Shown here: one piece after another, positions 35,355 to 46,223 of the stretch
Layout of the letters: each line of letters starts with the position of its first letter
How positions within the stretch are numbered: position 1 is the stretch's first letter
Assembly: GCF_030271535.1 (NCBI RefSeq)
Contig: NZ_JASCXJ010000010.1
Span: 62,001-126,000, forward strand
Length of the DNA: 64,000 nucleotides
Source: Nocardiopsis sp. ATB16-24
GTDB taxonomy: Bacteria > Actinomycetota > Actinomycetes > Streptosporangiales > Streptosporangiaceae
Direction: 5' to 3'
Program-made: the position numbers and the translations under genes
Notes under the pieces: model-generated
Told to the model about the DNA's origin: nothing
What the model saw: only the letters and a program-made list of their open reading frames with translations
Database searches by the model: none

Positions 35355-35714
35355 GTGGAACTGTACACACCGGTCTTCGTACTCGGCGGGATCGGCGCCG
35401 CGTTCGTCGTGGTGTCGATGCTGGCCGGAGCGCTCCTGGGGCCCAAGCGCTACAACCGCGCCAAGATGCAGGCCTACGAGAGCGGCATCGAACCCACACC
35501 ACAGCCCGCGGGCGGCGGCCGTTTCACGATCAAGTACTACATGACGGCCATGATGTTCATCATCTTCGACATCGAGATCATCTTCCTCATCCCCTGGGCC
35601 GTGCACTTCGACGCACTGGGCTGGTTCGGACTGATCGCGATCGTCCTCTTCCTGGTGAACGTCTCCATCGCCTACGCCTACGAGTGGCGCCGCGGAGGCC
35701 TGGAATGGAACTAG
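35355..35714 (+). CDS. nuoA: NADH-quinone oxidoreductase subunit A
   Basis: NuoA is a small membrane subunit of respiratory complex I, which couples NADH oxidation and menaquinone reduction to proton pumping. The 119-residue product has three helices: FVLGGIGAAFVVVSMLAGAL, then YYMTAMMFIIFDIEIIFLIP, then WFGLIAIVLFLVNVSIAYAY. The conserved acidic motif FDIEIIF and the loop motif AYESGIEPTP are present. GTG 35355 is preferred over GTG 35349 because AGGAGG ends ten bases before it and only four bases before the other. It is the first of 14 genes in the operon nuoA-N. Confidence 0.96.
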   Translation: MELYTPVFVLGGIGAAFVVVSMLAGALLGPKRYNRAKMQAYESGIEPTPQPAGGGRFTIKYYMTAMMFIIFDIEIIFLIPWAVHFDALGWFGLIAIVLFLVNVSIAYAYEWRRGGLEWN

Positions 35715-35853
35715 GCGAACTAGACAGTGTTCTCTGGGGGCCTCCGCCCCGCTCCGGCCCCTGCCCTAGCCACACCCCCATGGGAACGAGATCCGGGGCA
35801 CGCCCCACACCCGTCCTGACCCCGCAGCCCAGCCCGGAGGAGGTCCGCAGCTG

Positions 35854-36399
35854 ATGGGACTCGAAGAGAAACTTCCCAGCGGCATCATGCTCTCGACCGT
35901 CGAGCAGGTCGTGGGTCTGGCCCGCAAGACCTCCATGTGGCCCGCCACGTTCGGACTGGCCTGCTGCGCCATCGAGATGATGGCCGTCGGCGGTCCGCAC
36001 TACGACCTGGCCCGGTTCGGCATGGAGAAGTTCGGAGCCACCCCGCGCCAGGCCGACCTGATGATCGTCGCCGGACGCGTCAGCCAGAAGATGGCCCCCG
36101 TCCTGCGTCAGATCTACGACCAGATGCCCGAACCCAAGTGGGTCATCGCCATGGGCGTGTGCGCCTCCAGCGGCGGCATGTTCAACAACTACGCGATCGT
36201 CCAGGGCGTGGACCACATCGTCCCGGTCGACATCTACCTGCCCGGCTGCCCGCCGCGGCCGGAGATGCTCCTCGACGCCGTGCTCAAGCTGCACGACAAG
36301 GTGCAGAACACCAAGCTCGGCGCCCACCGGGAGCAGGAGATCACCGAGACCGAGGAGCGCATGCTCCGCCGTTCGCTGCCGCTGGTGAGCAAGGACTGA
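35854..36399 (+). CDS. nuoB: NADH-quinone oxidoreductase subunit B
   Basis: NuoB carries cluster N2, the last Fe-S centre before quinone. The 181-residue protein shows all four ligands: the adjacent pair in [10 protein letters not shown] near residues 36-38, one in [10 protein letters not shown] near 102, and one in [10 protein letters not shown] near 132. The helix after SLPLVSKD ends the protein without extension. The ATG has GGAGGAGG about ten bases upstream. There is a 139-base gap after nuoA that I see no feature in; from here on the nuo genes are nearly contiguous. Confidence 0.97.
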   Translation: MGLEEKLPSGIMLSTVEQVVGLARKTSMWPATFGLACCAIEMMAVGGPHYDLARFGMEKFGATPRQADLMIVAGRVSQKMAPVLRQIYDQMPEPKWVIAMGVCASSGGMFNNYAIVQGVDHIVPVDIYLPGCPPRPEMLLDAVLKLHDKVQNTKLGAHREQEITETEERMLRRSLPLVSKD

Positions 36400-36400
36400 C

Positions 36401-37141
36401 ATGAGCACCGAACACGAACGCGAACGCGACGAGGAAGCCGCCGACCTCCCCGACAAGCTGGGCCGCGAGCGCCTGGCCGCGCCGATCCGGCGCACCGGGA
36501 TGTTCGGCACCCACACCACCGGGGACACCTCCGGTTTCGGAGGTCTGCAAGTACGGGGGAGCGCTCCCGTCCACAGCGGACGCCCCTTCACCGACCCCGA
36601 CGACCCGCGTACCGCCGACTTCGACCGGGTGGCCGACGACCTGGAGGCCGCACTGGGGGAGAACGCCGGAGTCGTGGAGCGGGTCGAGGTCTCCCGCGGC
36701 GAGTTGACCTTCCACGTGCGCCGCGAGGCGCTCCTGGAGGTGGCCCGCGTGCTGCGCGACGACCCGGCACTGCGCTACGAACTGTGCACCGGAGTGGTCG
36801 GGGTCCACTTCCCCGACGACGCCGGTCGGGAGCTGCACGCGGTCTACCACCTGCGCTCCCTCACCCACAACAGCGAGATCCGGGTGTCCACCACCTGTCC
36901 CGACGCCGACCCGCACGTGCCCTCCCTCGTGTCCGTCTACCCGACCAACGACTGGCACGAGCGTGAGGCCTGGGACTTCTTCGGGATCGTCTTCGACGGC
37001 CACCCCGCGCTGACGCGCATCCAGATGCCCGACGACTGGCACGGCCACCCGCAGCGCAAGGACTACCCGCTGGGCGGCATCCCCGTCGAGTACCGGGGCG
37101 CCACAGTGCCCCCGCCGGACGAGCGGAGGTCCTACAAGTGA
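36401..37141 (+). CDS. nuoC: NADH-quinone oxidoreductase subunit C
   Basis: NuoC is a peripheral-arm subunit that packs against NuoD next to the quinone site. The 246-residue product contains the 30-kDa subunit signature [20 protein letters not shown] near 188-207, and the ending [16 protein letters not shown] near 211-226. The N-terminal 70 residues are an acidic, probably flexible extension not needed in many homologues. The ATG starts one base after the nuoB stop. It is a separate polypeptide here and not fused to NuoD as in E. coli. Confidence 0.96.
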   Translation: MSTEHERERDEEAADLPDKLGRERLAAPIRRTGMFGTHTTGDTSGFGGLQVRGSAPVHSGRPFTDPDDPRTADFDRVADDLEAALGENAGVVERVEVSRGELTFHVRREALLEVARVLRDDPALRYELCTGVVGVHFPDDAGRELHAVYHLRSLTHNSEIRVSTTCPDADPHVPSLVSVYPTNDWHEREAWDFFGIVFDGHPALTRIQMPDDWHGHPQRKDYPLGGIPVEYRGATVPPPDERRSYK

Positions 37142-37181
37142 TCGCCACCGCACAGCACTCGGCCACGAAGGGAGGCCCACA

Positions 37182-38477
37182 ATGACCGTCACAGAGGACT
37201 ACATCGACGCCTCCGGCGGAGACTGGGACGAGGTCATCGAGAAGGCGCAGTCCACCAGCGCCGAACGCCTGGTCATCAACATGGGCCCGCAGCACCCGTC
37301 CACGCACGGCGTGCTCCGGCTGATTCTCACCCTGGACGGTGAGACCTGCACGGAGGCCCGTGTCGGTATCGGCTACCTGCACACCGGTATCGAGAAGAAC
37401 ATGGAATACCGGACGTGGACCCAGGGCACCACGTTCGTCACCCGCATGGACTACCTGACGCCGCTCTTCAACGAGACGGCGTACTGCCTGGCGGTCGAGA
37501 AGCTGCTGGGCATCGAGGACCGCGTCCCCGAGCGGGCCAACGTCATCCGCGTGATGATGATGGAGCTCAACCGGATGGCCTCCCACTTCGTGGCGATGGC
37601 GACCTTCGGCATGGAGTTGGGCGCGACCACGGTCATGACCAACGGCTTCCGTGAGCGCGAGATGATCCTGGACATCTTCGAGCTGGTCACCGGCCTGCGG
37701 ATGAACCACGCCTACGTGCGTCCCGGGGGCGTGTCCCAGGACCTGCCGCCCGGCGCGGTCGACAAGGTCCGCGAGCTGCTCAAGGAGATGCCCAAGCGCA
37801 TCGACATCATGCGCAAGCTCCTGGACGAGAACCCCATCTACCTGGCCCGGACCAAGGACGTGGCCTACCTCAACCTGCCCGGATGCATGGCGCTCGGCGT
37901 CACCGGGCCGATGCTGCGCTCCTCGGGCCTGGCATGGGACCTGCGCAAGGCCAAGCCCTACTGCGGATACGAGGACTACGAGTTCGACGTCCCGGTCTCC
38001 GACGGCGGCGACGTCTACGCCCGCTACCGGGTGCGCATGGCCGAGATGGAGGAGAGCCTCAAGATCATCGAGCAGTGCCTGGACAAGCTCCGGCCCGGCC
38101 CGGTGATGGTCCAGGACGCCAAGATCGGCTGGCCCGCGAAGTTGGCGTTGGGTCCCGACGGGCTGGGCAACTCGCCCGACCACATCGCACACATCATGAG
38201 CAGCTCCATGGAGGCGCTCATCCACCACTTCAAGCTGGTCACCGAGGGTTTCCGAGTACCCGCGGGCCAGGCCTACGCGGCCGTGGAGAGCGCCAAGGGC
38301 GAGCTGGGCTGCTACGCGGTCAGCGACGGGGGCACCCGTCCGTACCGCGTGCACTTCCGCGACCCCTCGTTCACCCACCTACAGACGGTCGCCGCCATGT
38401 GCGAGGGCGGCACGGTGGCGGACGTCATCGCGGCCGTGGCCAGTATCGACCCCGTGATGGGAGGTGTGGACCGGTGA
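37182..38477 (+). CDS. nuoD: NADH-quinone oxidoreductase subunit D
   Basis: NuoD forms most of the quinone-binding pocket at the top of the peripheral arm. The 431-residue product contains the 49-kDa subunit signature [20 protein letters not shown] near residue 31. [16 protein letters not shown] and the quinone-pocket motif [12 protein letters not shown] follow. The C-terminal [11 protein letters not shown] ends on the usual Arg. It resembles [NiFe]-hydrogenase large subunits but has no metal ligands, as expected. The stop shares a GTGA overlap with the nuoE start, so translation is coupled. Confidence 0.97.
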   Translation: MTVTEDYIDASGGDWDEVIEKAQSTSAERLVINMGPQHPSTHGVLRLILTLDGETCTEARVGIGYLHTGIEKNMEYRTWTQGTTFVTRMDYLTPLFNETAYCLAVEKLLGIEDRVPERANVIRVMMMELNRMASHFVAMATFGMELGATTVMTNGFREREMILDIFELVTGLRMNHAYVRPGGVSQDLPPGAVDKVRELLKEMPKRIDIMRKLLDENPIYLARTKDVAYLNLPGCMALGVTGPMLRSSGLAWDLRKAKPYCGYEDYEFDVPVSDGGDVYARYRVRMAEMEESLKIIEQCLDKLRPGPVMVQDAKIGWPAKLALGPDGLGNSPDHIAHIMSSSMEALIHHFKLVTEGFRVPAGQAYAAVESAKGELGCYAVSDGGTRPYRVHFRDPSFTHLQTVAAMCEGGTVADVIAAVASIDPVMGGVDR

Positions 38478-39226
38478 GCGAGCACGACGGCACCGAGACC
38501 ACGAAGGCGGCGGAGCCGCGCGAGGCGTTCCCCGCCGAGGTCACCGCCCGGTTGGAGCGGGACGCCAAGGAGATCATCGGACGCTACCCCCGGCCGCGGT
38601 CCGCGCTGCTGCCGCTCCTGCACCTGGTGCAGTCCGAGGAGGGACACGTCAGCAAGGCCGGCATGCGTTTTTGCGCCGACCAGCTCGACATCACCCTCGC
38701 CGAGGTCAACGCGGTCGCCACGTTCTACACCATGTACCGCCGCCGTCCGGGCGGCGACTACCAGGTGGGCGTGTGCACCAACACCCTGTGCGCGGTGATG
38801 GGCGGCGACGAGATCTTCGAGACGCTCAAGGAGCACCTGGGCGTCGGCAACAGCGAGACCACCGAGGACGGCAAGGTCACGCTGGAGCACGTGGAGTGCA
38901 ACGCGGCCTGCGACTTCGCCCCCGTGGTGATGGTCAACTGGGAGTTCTTCGACAACCAGACCCCAGAGAAGGCCAAGCAGCTGGTGGACGACCTGCGGCT
39001 GGGCAAGGACGTGGCGCCCACGCGCGGTCCCTCCAGCCTGTGCACCTGGAAGCAGAACTCCCGGATCCTGGCCGGATTCGAGGACGGCCGGGCGGGCGAG
39101 GGCGTGCAGGCCGCCGCCCCCTCCCTGGCCGGGCTCAGGCTGGCGCGCGAACGCGGCTGGAAGGCCCCCGACCCGGGCGACCTCCCGGCCAGGCCCGCGG
39201 AGCAGGACGAGGAGGACGCCAAGTGA
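38474..39226 (+). CDS. nuoE: NADH-quinone oxidoreductase subunit E
   Basis: NuoE carries the off-path 2Fe-2S cluster N1a beside NuoF. The 250-residue product has a thioredoxin-like fold with ligands in [11 protein letters not shown] (two Cys near residues 98-103) and in [11 protein letters not shown] (two Cys near 139-143). Family members are usually 160-190 residues long; here an extra C-terminal tail of about 75 residues (after [10 protein letters not shown]) is typical of actinobacteria. The GTG start overlaps the nuoD stop by four bases (GTGA), and its own stop overlaps the nuoF start in the same way. Confidence 0.96.
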   Translation: MSEHDGTETTKAAEPREAFPAEVTARLERDAKEIIGRYPRPRSALLPLLHLVQSEEGHVSKAGMRFCADQLDITLAEVNAVATFYTMYRRRPGGDYQVGVCTNTLCAVMGGDEIFETLKEHLGVGNSETTEDGKVTLEHVECNAACDFAPVVMVNWEFFDNQTPEKAKQLVDDLRLGKDVAPTRGPSSLCTWKQNSRILAGFEDGRAGEGVQAAAPSLAGLRLARERGWKAPDPGDLPARPAEQDEEDAK

Positions 39227-40542
39227 CCACCCTGACCCCGGTCCTGTCCGCGAACTGGGACCGGCCGGACTCCTTCACCCTGGAGGGCTACCAGGCCACC
39301 GGGGGCTACAGCGCACTGCGCAAGGCCCTGGGGATGGAGCCCGACGCCATCGTGGACCTGGTCAAGCGGTCCGGCCTGCGCGGCCGAGGCGGCGCCGGGT
39401 TCCCCACGGGGATGAAGTGGGGCTTCCTGCCCGCGGACAACCCCAACCCGCGTTACCTCGTGGTCAACGCCGACGAGGCCGAGCCGGGCACCTGCAAGGA
39501 CATCCCGCTCATGCTCGCCAACCCGCACGTGCTGCTGGAAGGCGCGATGATCGCCTCGTACGCGATCAAGTCCAACCAGGCCTTCATCTACGTGCGCGGC
39601 GAGGTCGTCCACGTCATCCGGCGCCTGCGCCGGGCCGTGGCCGAGGCCTACGACGCCGGACTGCTGGGCAAGAACATCCTCGGCAGCGGCTTCGACCTCG
39701 ACCTCGTCGTCCACACCGGTGCGGGCGCCTACATCTGCGGCGAGGAGACCGCACTGCTGGACTCCCTGGAGGGCTACCGCGGCCAGCCTCGGCTCAAGCC
39801 GCCCTTCCCCGCGGTGGCCGGCCTCTACGCCTCGCCCACCGTGGTGAACAACGTCGAGTCCATCGCCAGCGTGCCGAGCATCGTCGCCAACGGCGCCGAG
39901 TGGTTCACGTCCATGGGCACCGAGAAGTCCGCCGGATTCGGCTTCTTCTCCCTGTCCGGGCACGTGACCAACCCCGGCCAGTACGAGGCGCCGCTCGGCA
40001 TCACCCTGCGCGAACTGCTCGACATGGCCGGAGGGATCCGAGCCGGGCACCGGCTCAAGTTCTGGACGCCCGGCGGCTCCTCCACCCCGATCTTCACCGA
40101 CGAGCACCTGGACACCCCGCTCGACTTCGAGTCGGTGGGGGCAGCCGGATCCATGCTCGGCACGCGGGCCTTGCAGATCTTCGACGAGACCACCTGCGTG
40201 GTACGCGCGGTCGGCCGTTGGATCGCCTTCTACGCCCACGAGTCCTGCGGCAAGTGCACGCCCTGCCGCGAGGGCAACTTCTGGATGGTCCAGGTCCTGG
40301 ACCGTCTGGAGAGGGGCGAGGGCACCGAGGCCGACCTGGACAAGCTCCTGGACATCTGCGACAACCTGCTCGGCCGCTCCTTCTGCGCCCTCGGAGACGG
40401 AGCGACCAGCCCCGTCATGTCCTCGATCAAGTACTTCCGACAGGAGTACATCGACCACGTGGAGAAGGGCGGCTGCCCCTTCGACCACTCCAAGGCCACC
40501 CTGTGGGGCGACAGGACGACCTCGACGGGAGGACAGCAGTGA
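39223..40542 (+). CDS. nuoF: NADH-quinone oxidoreductase subunit F
   Basis: NuoF binds NADH and FMN and is where electrons enter complex I. The 439-residue product contains the NADH/FMN glycine-rich motif [17 protein letters not shown] near 52-68. The second FMN motif is [19 protein letters not shown] near 168-186. The 4Fe-4S N3 ligands lie in [12 protein letters not shown] near 344-355 plus the downstream Cys in [11 protein letters not shown] near 392. The GTG overlaps the nuoE stop (GTGA), and the stop overlaps the nuoG start. Confidence 0.97.
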   Translation: MTTLTPVLSANWDRPDSFTLEGYQATGGYSALRKALGMEPDAIVDLVKRSGLRGRGGAGFPTGMKWGFLPADNPNPRYLVVNADEAEPGTCKDIPLMLANPHVLLEGAMIASYAIKSNQAFIYVRGEVVHVIRRLRRAVAEAYDAGLLGKNILGSGFDLDLVVHTGAGAYICGEETALLDSLEGYRGQPRLKPPFPAVAGLYASPTVVNNVESIASVPSIVANGAEWFTSMGTEKSAGFGFFSLSGHVTNPGQYEAPLGITLRELLDMAGGIRAGHRLKFWTPGGSSTPIFTDEHLDTPLDFESVGAAGSMLGTRALQIFDETTCVVRAVGRWIAFYAHESCGKCTPCREGNFWMVQVLDRLERGEGTEADLDKLLDICDNLLGRSFCALGDGATSPVMSSIKYFRQEYIDHVEKGGCPFDHSKATLWGDRTTSTGGQQ

Positions 40543-43001
40543 CAGTCACCTCCAACTCCAGTGGCGGATCGGTGCCGGCACCGCCGCCCGAGGACCTCGT
40601 CACCGTCACCATCGACGGCTTCCAGATCCAGGTGCCCAAGGGCACGCTGCTCATCCGGGCGGCCGAACTCCTGGGCATCCAGATCCCCAGGTTCTGCGAC
40701 CACCCGCTCCTGGACCCGGTCGGCGCCTGCCGCCAGTGCCTGGTCGAGATCCCCGACATGGGCAACGGGCGCGGCATGCCCAAGCCCCAGGCCTCCTGCA
40801 CGATCACCGTGATGGACGGGATGGTGGTCAACACCCACCTGACCTCCCCGGTGGCGGAGAAGGCCCAGCGCGGGATCATGGAGTTCCTGCTCATCAACCA
40901 CCCGCTGGACTGCCCGGTCTGTGACAAGGGCGGCGAGTGCCCCCTACAGAACCAGGCCATGTCCACCGGTCAGGGCGAGAGCCGCTTCATCGACGTCAAG
41001 CGGACCTTCCCCAAGCCGGTCGCGCTGTCCACGCAGGTACTGCTGGACCGCGAGCGCTGCATCCAGTGCGCCCGATGCACCCGCTTCGCCGCGCAGATCG
41101 CGGGCGACCCGCTCATCGAACTGATGGAACGCGGGGCCCAGGAACAGGTGGGCATCGCCGAGGGCGAGCCCTTCCAGTCCTACTTCTCCGGCAACACCGT
41201 GCAGATCTGCCCGGTCGGAGCGCTCACCGGATCGGCCTACCGCTTCCGGGCACGCCCCTTCGACCTGGTGTCCACGCCCAGCGTGTGCGAGCACTGCGCC
41301 GACGGGTGCGCCCAGCGCACCGACCACCGACGCGGCAAGGTCATGCGCCGTCTGGCCGGAGACGACCCGCAGGTCAACGAGGAATGGAACTGTGACAAGG
41401 GGCGGTGGGCCTTCAGCTACACCACCCAGTCCGACCGTCTCTCCAACCCCCTGGTGCGCGACGAGGAGTCCCGCGCCCTGGAGTTCGCCTCCTGGCCCGA
41501 GGCGCTCGGCGTGGCCGCACAGGGCCTGGCCGCCGCGCGCGGTCGGGTCGGCGTGCTGGTCGGCGGCCGGCTCACCTACGAGGACGCCTACGCCTACGCC
41601 AAGTTCGCCCGCGTGGCACTGGGCACCAACGACGTGGACGCTCGGGCCCGCGCCCACTCGCAGGAGGAGTCCGACTTCCTGGCCGCCCACGTGGCCGGGA
41701 CCCCGATCGGGGTGGACTTCACCGCGTTGGAGAAGGCGCCCGCGGTCCTCCTGGCCGGATTCGAGCCCGAGGACGAGTCGCCGCTGGTCTTCCTGCGGCT
41801 GCGCAAGGGCGTGCGCAAGCGCGGCCTGAAGGTCTACTCGGTCGCCTCGCACGCCAGCCTGGGACTGACCAAGACCAAGGGCACGCTGGTCAAGGCGGTG
41901 CCGGGGGACGAAGGCCGTGTCCTGAACTCCCTCGACACCGACGCCCCCGACGTCGTGGCCGCCCTGAACGAAGAGGGCGCGGTCATCATGGTGGGCGAAC
42001 GCATGGCGGCGGTGCCCGGTGCCCTGACCGCCGTCGCGGCCCTGGCCGAGCGGACCGGAGCCCGCCTGGCGTGGGTGCCGCGCCGCGCCGGCGAGCGCGG
42101 AGCCATCGACGCCGGAGCGCTGCCGGGCCTGCTGCCCGGCGGACGACCCGTCACCGACGCCTCCGCCCGCGCGGAGGTGGCCCGTGCCTGGAACGTGGGC
42201 GAACTGCCCGCCGAACCCGGTCGTGACACCTCGGCCATCATCGAGGCCGCCGCCGCCGGCGAGCTGGACGCCCTGCTCATCGCCGGAGTGGAGCTGGACG
42301 ACCTGCCCGACCCCGAGGCGGCGCGCCGGGCCCTGGCCCGCGTGCCGTTCATCGTCAGCCTCGAACTGCGCGCCAGTGACGTCACCGACCGCGCCGACGT
42401 GGTGCTGCCCGTGGCCGCCGTGGCCGAGAAGTCCGGCACCTTCGTCAACTGGGAGGGCCGCCACAGGCCCTTCGGCACCACGCTCAAGGTGCCCGGCGCC
42501 CTGTCCGACCTGCGGGTGCTCTCCGCGATCGCCGACCAGATGGACGTGCACCTGGGTCTGCCCGATGCCGCGTCCGCCTACGGCGAGCTGATGGAGCTGG
42601 GCCTGTGGACGGGCGAGCGCACCCAGGCTCCGAGGGCATGGCCCGTGGACGTCACCGTGCCCGGGCCCGGCCAGGCGATCCTGTCCACCTGGCGACAGCT
42701 GCTCGGCACGGGTCGCATGGAGGACGGCGAGCCCTACCTCGCCGGAACCGCGCGGCAGGCCCGCGCCTACCTGTCCAAGGCCACCGCCGACGAGGTCGGT
42801 GTGGCCGACGGTGGGACGCTCCACGTCACCGGTGAGCGCGGCACGGTCTCCGTGCCCGTGATCATCACCGACATCGCTGACCGCGTCGTCTGGCTCCCGG
42901 CCAACGCCGACGGCTGCGACGTACCCCGCGACCTGGGCGGCGGCTCCGGACAGACCGTGCTGCTGGCCCCGTCCACCACCGACTCCGGGAGGCACCAGTG
43001 A
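40539..43001 (+). CDS. nuoG: NADH-quinone oxidoreductase subunit G
   Basis: NuoG holds several Fe-S clusters of the electron path. The 820-residue product begins with a 2Fe-2S ferredoxin domain ([20 protein letters not shown]). N5 is bound by [17 protein letters not shown], and N4 by [10 protein letters not shown] with a distant CPVGAL. The N7-type motif [12 protein letters not shown] is present. A molybdopterin-oxidoreductase-like domain follows, without visible cofactor ligands, as in other NuoG proteins, then a short C-terminal beta domain ([19 protein letters not shown]). It starts at a GTG overlapping nuoF and ends overlapping the nuoH start. Confidence 0.96.
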   Translation: MTVTSNSSGGSVPAPPPEDLVTVTIDGFQIQVPKGTLLIRAAELLGIQIPRFCDHPLLDPVGACRQCLVEIPDMGNGRGMPKPQASCTITVMDGMVVNTHLTSPVAEKAQRGIMEFLLINHPLDCPVCDKGGECPLQNQAMSTGQGESRFIDVKRTFPKPVALSTQVLLDRERCIQCARCTRFAAQIAGDPLIELMERGAQEQVGIAEGEPFQSYFSGNTVQICPVGALTGSAYRFRARPFDLVSTPSVCEHCADGCAQRTDHRRGKVMRRLAGDDPQVNEEWNCDKGRWAFSYTTQSDRLSNPLVRDEESRALEFASWPEALGVAAQGLAAARGRVGVLVGGRLTYEDAYAYAKFARVALGTNDVDARARAHSQEESDFLAAHVAGTPIGVDFTALEKAPAVLLAGFEPEDESPLVFLRLRKGVRKRGLKVYSVASHASLGLTKTKGTLVKAVPGDEGRVLNSLDTDAPDVVAALNEEGAVIMVGERMAAVPGALTAVAALAERTGARLAWVPRRAGERGAIDAGALPGLLPGGRPVTDASARAEVARAWNVGELPAEPGRDTSAIIEAAAAGELDALLIAGVELDDLPDPEAARRALARVPFIVSLELRASDVTDRADVVLPVAAVAEKSGTFVNWEGRHRPFGTTLKVPGALSDLRVLSAIADQMDVHLGLPDAASAYGELMELGLWTGERTQAPRAWPVDVTVPGPGQAILSTWRQLLGTGRMEDGEPYLAGTARQARAYLSKATADEVGVADGGTLHVTGERGTVSVPVIITDIADRVVWLPANADGCDVPRDLGGGSGQTVLLAPSTTDSGRHQ

Positions 43002-44365
43002 CCCCCGCCGCCCTCGATCCGCGTGTGGCCGCCACCCTGGCCTCCGAGGAGACGTTGAGCGCGTTCGGCAACGACCCGTGGTGGATCACCACCATCAAGG
43101 CACTGGCCATCTTCGTCTTCCTCATGCTGTGCGTGTTGATGATGATCATGGCCGACCGCAAGGTCATGGGCCGGATGCAGCAGCGTCACGGACCGAACCG
43201 GATGGGCCCCTTCGGCCTGCTCCAGTCCCTCTTCGACGGCATCAAGCTCTCCCTGAAGGAGGACCTGATCCCGCGCGGGGTGGACCGGTTCGTCTACATC
43301 GCCGCACCGATGATCGCGGCCGTACCCGCGTTCATCGCGTTCTCGGTCATCCCCATCGGGCCCGAGGTGAACCTCTTCGGGGTCATCACCCCGCTCCAGC
43401 TCACCGACCTGCCCGTCGCGGCACTGGTGGTCCTGGCCACCGCCGCACTGGGGGTGTACGGGTTCGTGCTCGGCGGCTGGGCCTCCCAGTCGCCCTACGC
43501 CCTGCTCGGTGGTCTGCGCGCCTCCGCGCAGGTGATCAGCTACGAGATCGCGATGGGCCTGTCCTTCGTGGCGGTCTTCATCATGTCGGGCACCCTGACC
43601 ATGTCGGGGATCGTCGAGGCCCAGCGCGGGCTGTGGTTCGCCGTGCTGCTCCTGCCGTCCTTCCTCATCTACCTGGTGACGATGATCGGCGAGACCAACC
43701 GGTTGCCCTTCGACCTGGCCGAGGGCGAGGGTGAGCTCGTCGGCGGCTTCATGACCGAGTACGGGTCCATGAAGTTCACGATGTTCTTCCTCGCCGAGTA
43801 CGTGAACATGTGCACGGTCGCCGCCGTGTCCGTCACGCTCTTCCTCGGCGGATGGCTCGCCCCGCCCGGGATCACCGCCTTCTTCCCCGGCGCGAACGAG
43901 GGCTGGTGGCCCGCCCTGTGGTGGCTGCTCAAGTTCGTCTGCGTGATGTTCCTGTTCATCTGGGTGCGGGGCAGCCTGCCCCGGGTGCGCTACGACCAGC
44001 TGATGAAGCTCGGCTGGAAGGTGCTCATCCCGATCCAGCTGGTGTGGATCACCGCCGTCGCCGTGGTGCGGATGCTCGTGCTGGAGCAGGCCTCCCCGGT
44101 GGTCATCGCCCTGGTGGTCCTCGCCTTCACCGCCGCCACCGTGGCCGCGTTCTACGCCTGGCTGCGCCACGTGCGCCGCGAACGGGCCGAGGAGGCCCGC
44201 GAGCGCGCGGAGAACGCCCGACGCGCCCACAAGGACCCCGCCTTCGGCGGGTTCCCGGTGCCCCCGAGCACCGCCCCGCACTACGGCAGCAGCGTGCTCG
44301 CCGAACCGCCGCGGACGGCCGCCGCCGACCGCAACAAGAAGGGTGAGGAGGTTACCGGTGCTTGA
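42998..44365 (+). CDS. nuoH: NADH-quinone oxidoreductase subunit H
   Basis: NuoH is the membrane subunit that contacts the quinone cavity. The 455-residue product has eight or nine helices. Conserved loops are [20 protein letters not shown] near 52-71, [17 protein letters not shown] near 175, and [19 protein letters not shown] near 230-248, which lines the quinone tunnel. After the last helix, a charged tail of about 75 residues ([20 protein letters not shown]) extends beyond the usual family length, as in other actinobacteria. The GTG overlaps the nuoG stop (GTGA). Confidence 0.97.
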   Translation: MTPAALDPRVAATLASEETLSAFGNDPWWITTIKALAIFVFLMLCVLMMIMADRKVMGRMQQRHGPNRMGPFGLLQSLFDGIKLSLKEDLIPRGVDRFVYIAAPMIAAVPAFIAFSVIPIGPEVNLFGVITPLQLTDLPVAALVVLATAALGVYGFVLGGWASQSPYALLGGLRASAQVISYEIAMGLSFVAVFIMSGTLTMSGIVEAQRGLWFAVLLLPSFLIYLVTMIGETNRLPFDLAEGEGELVGGFMTEYGSMKFTMFFLAEYVNMCTVAAVSVTLFLGGWLAPPGITAFFPGANEGWWPALWWLLKFVCVMFLFIWVRGSLPRVRYDQLMKLGWKVLIPIQLVWITAVAVVRMLVLEQASPVVIALVVLAFTAATVAAFYAWLRHVRRERAEEARERAENARRAHKDPAFGGFPVPPSTAPHYGSSVLAEPPRTAAADRNKKGEEVTGA

Positions 44366-44915
44366 GTGGCTCAACCCCGTCAAGGGTTTCGGTGTCACCT
44401 TCCACACGATGTTCAAGAAGGTGCCGACCGTCGAGTACCCGGAGGTCAAGCGCCCCACGGCGCCGCGCTTCCACGGAAGGCACCAGCTGAACAGGTGGGC
44501 CGACGGCCTGGAGAAGTGCATCGGGTGCGAACTGTGCGCCTGGGCCTGCCCGGCCGACGCCATCTACGTGGAGGCCGGTGACAACACCGAGGACGACAGG
44601 TACTCGCCCGGTGAACGCTACGGCCGGGTGTACCAGATCAACTACCTGCGCTGCATCCTGTGCGGGCTGTGCGTCGAGGCATGCCCCACGCGGGCCCTGA
44701 CCATGACCAACGAGTACGAGCTGGCCGACGACAACAGGCAGAGCCTGATCTGGACCAAGGAACAGCTGCTCGCCCCTCTCAAGGAGGGGATGGAGGCGCC
44801 TCCGCACCCGATGCGTCTGGGTGAGACCGAGCAGGACTACTACGCCACCGGGCGAGGCCAGCACGGTTCGCAGGACGGACACGAGGCGCAGGAGAGCACG
44901 GAGGCAGTCCGTTGA
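44358..44915 (+). CDS. nuoI: NADH-quinone oxidoreductase subunit I
   Basis: NuoI carries the two 4Fe-4S clusters N6a and N6b in the peripheral arm. The 185-residue product has both ferredoxin motifs, [17 protein letters not shown] near 55-71 and [18 protein letters not shown] near 99-116. The GTG at 44358 is preferred because GAGGAGG lies seven bases upstream and gives [12 protein letters not shown]; an in-frame GTG at 44343 would lack this spacing. It overlaps the end of nuoH by eight bases. A hydrophilic tail of about 40 residues ends the protein. Confidence 0.96.
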   Translation: MLEWLNPVKGFGVTFHTMFKKVPTVEYPEVKRPTAPRFHGRHQLNRWADGLEKCIGCELCAWACPADAIYVEAGDNTEDDRYSPGERYGRVYQINYLRCILCGLCVEACPTRALTMTNEYELADDNRQSLIWTKEQLLAPLKEGMEAPPHPMRLGETEQDYYATGRGQHGSQDGHEAQESTEAVR

Positions 44916-45922
44916 CCCCGCTCACCAGTTCCCTTGGAAGCGCACCCCTGGACGGGGCCGTGCACCTGGCCGCCCCCATCGGCGGCGGCGAGGCGGCCGT
45001 GTTCTGGATCCTGGGCGCCGTGGTCCTCCTCGGCGGCCTCGGAGTGGTCTTCTCCCGCAAGGCCGTGCACTCGGCCATGTCCATGGCGCTGACCATGGTC
45101 AGCCTGGCCGTCTTCTACGGCATCAACACGGCGCCGTTCCTGATGGTCGTGCAGATCGTGGTCTACACCGGCGCCGTCCTGATGCTGTTCCTGTTCGTGC
45201 TGATGCTCGTGGGCGTCAGCTCCGCCGACTCGTTGGTGGAGACGATCAGCGGACAGCGGATCCTCACCGCCGTCGTCGCGCTCGCCTTCATCGGCGCCCT
45301 GGTCACCGGCATCACCCGCATCTCCGTGGGCGACCCGGCCGGACTGGAGGCGGGAGCCGCCGCCGCGGGCGGCACCATCCCGTGGATCGCCGGTGAGCTG
45401 ATCCTGCGCTACGTGGTCGCCTTCGAGGCCACCGGCGCGCTGCTCATCACCGCGGTCCTGGGCGCCATGGTCATGGCGCACACCGCCCGCACCAAGAAGC
45501 GCAACACCCAGAGGCAGATGTCGGAGGACCGTATCCGCGGGGACCACCCGACACCGCTGCCCGGACCGGGCACCTACGCGCGGCACAACGCGGTCGACAT
45601 GCCCGCGCTGCTGCCGGACGGCACGGTCTCGCAGCTGTCCCTCAACCCGGTGCTCACCGCGCGCGACCCCAAGTACCAGTCGCAGGTGCCCGACGACGTG
45701 CGGGCCCGCCACACGCCCCTGGCCGGTGGCGCCTCGGACTCGGCGGAGTCCAAGGTCGTCGGCCCCGTGGTCGACGACCGGGCCCGGCCAGAGGCGGAGA
45801 CCGAGGGTGGACCGGTGGAGACCGGCACGCTGGTCTCCGACACGGGTGAGGGCGCCGACGGCGAGGACCCCAACGGCAAGAACGGCAACGGGCAGGAGGT
45901 CGAGTCCTCGTGGACCCGATGA
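44912..45922 (+). CDS. nuoJ: NADH-quinone oxidoreductase subunit J
   Basis: NuoJ is a membrane subunit with a key pi-bulge helix. The 336-residue product has five helices in its first 190 residues ([60 protein letters not shown] and two more). The conserved [15 protein letters not shown] lies near 76-90. A hydrophilic tail of about 145 residues follows, far longer than in E. coli NuoJ (184 in total), and is low in complexity at its end. The start is the rare TTG that overlaps the nuoI stop (TTGA), with GGAG 8-11 bases upstream. Confidence 0.93.
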   Translation: MTPLTSSLGSAPLDGAVHLAAPIGGGEAAVFWILGAVVLLGGLGVVFSRKAVHSAMSMALTMVSLAVFYGINTAPFLMVVQIVVYTGAVLMLFLFVLMLVGVSSADSLVETISGQRILTAVVALAFIGALVTGITRISVGDPAGLEAGAAAAGGTIPWIAGELILRYVVAFEATGALLITAVLGAMVMAHTARTKKRNTQRQMSEDRIRGDHPTPLPGPGTYARHNAVDMPALLPDGTVSQLSLNPVLTARDPKYQSQVPDDVRARHTPLAGGASDSAESKVVGPVVDDRARPEAETEGGPVETGTLVSDTGEGADGEDPNGKNGNGQEVESSWTR

Positions 45923-46209
45923 ACTACATCGTCCTCGCGGCGCTGCTGTTCACCATCGGCGCCGTCGGCGTGCTGGTCCGGCGCAACGCGATCATCGTCT
46001 TCATGTGCGTGGAGCTGATGCTCAACGCCTGCAACCTGGCGTTCGTCGCGTTCGCCCGTATGCACGGGGACATCGAAGGGCAGGTCATCGCTTTCTTCGT
46101 GATGGTCGTCGCCGCCGCCGAGGTGGTGGTCGGCCTCGCGATCATCATGCAGATCTTCCGAACCCGCAGGTCCGCGTCGCTCGATGACGCGAACCTGCTC
46201 AAGCACTAG
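45910..46209 (+). CDS. nuoK: NADH-quinone oxidoreductase subunit K
   Basis: NuoK is a three-helix membrane subunit related to MrpC. The 99-residue product shows the conserved membrane Glu residues in [19 protein letters not shown] near 35-53 and in [19 protein letters not shown] near 67-85. The GTG at 45910 is chosen because AGGAGG lies ten bases upstream; the ATG three codons later lacks such spacing. The start overlaps the nuoJ end by 13 bases. Confidence 0.96.
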   Translation: MDPMNYIVLAALLFTIGAVGVLVRRNAIIVFMCVELMLNACNLAFVAFARMHGDIEGQVIAFFVMVVAAAEVVVGLAIIMQIFRTRRSASLDDANLLKH

Positions 46210-46223
46210 AAGGCGGAGTGGCA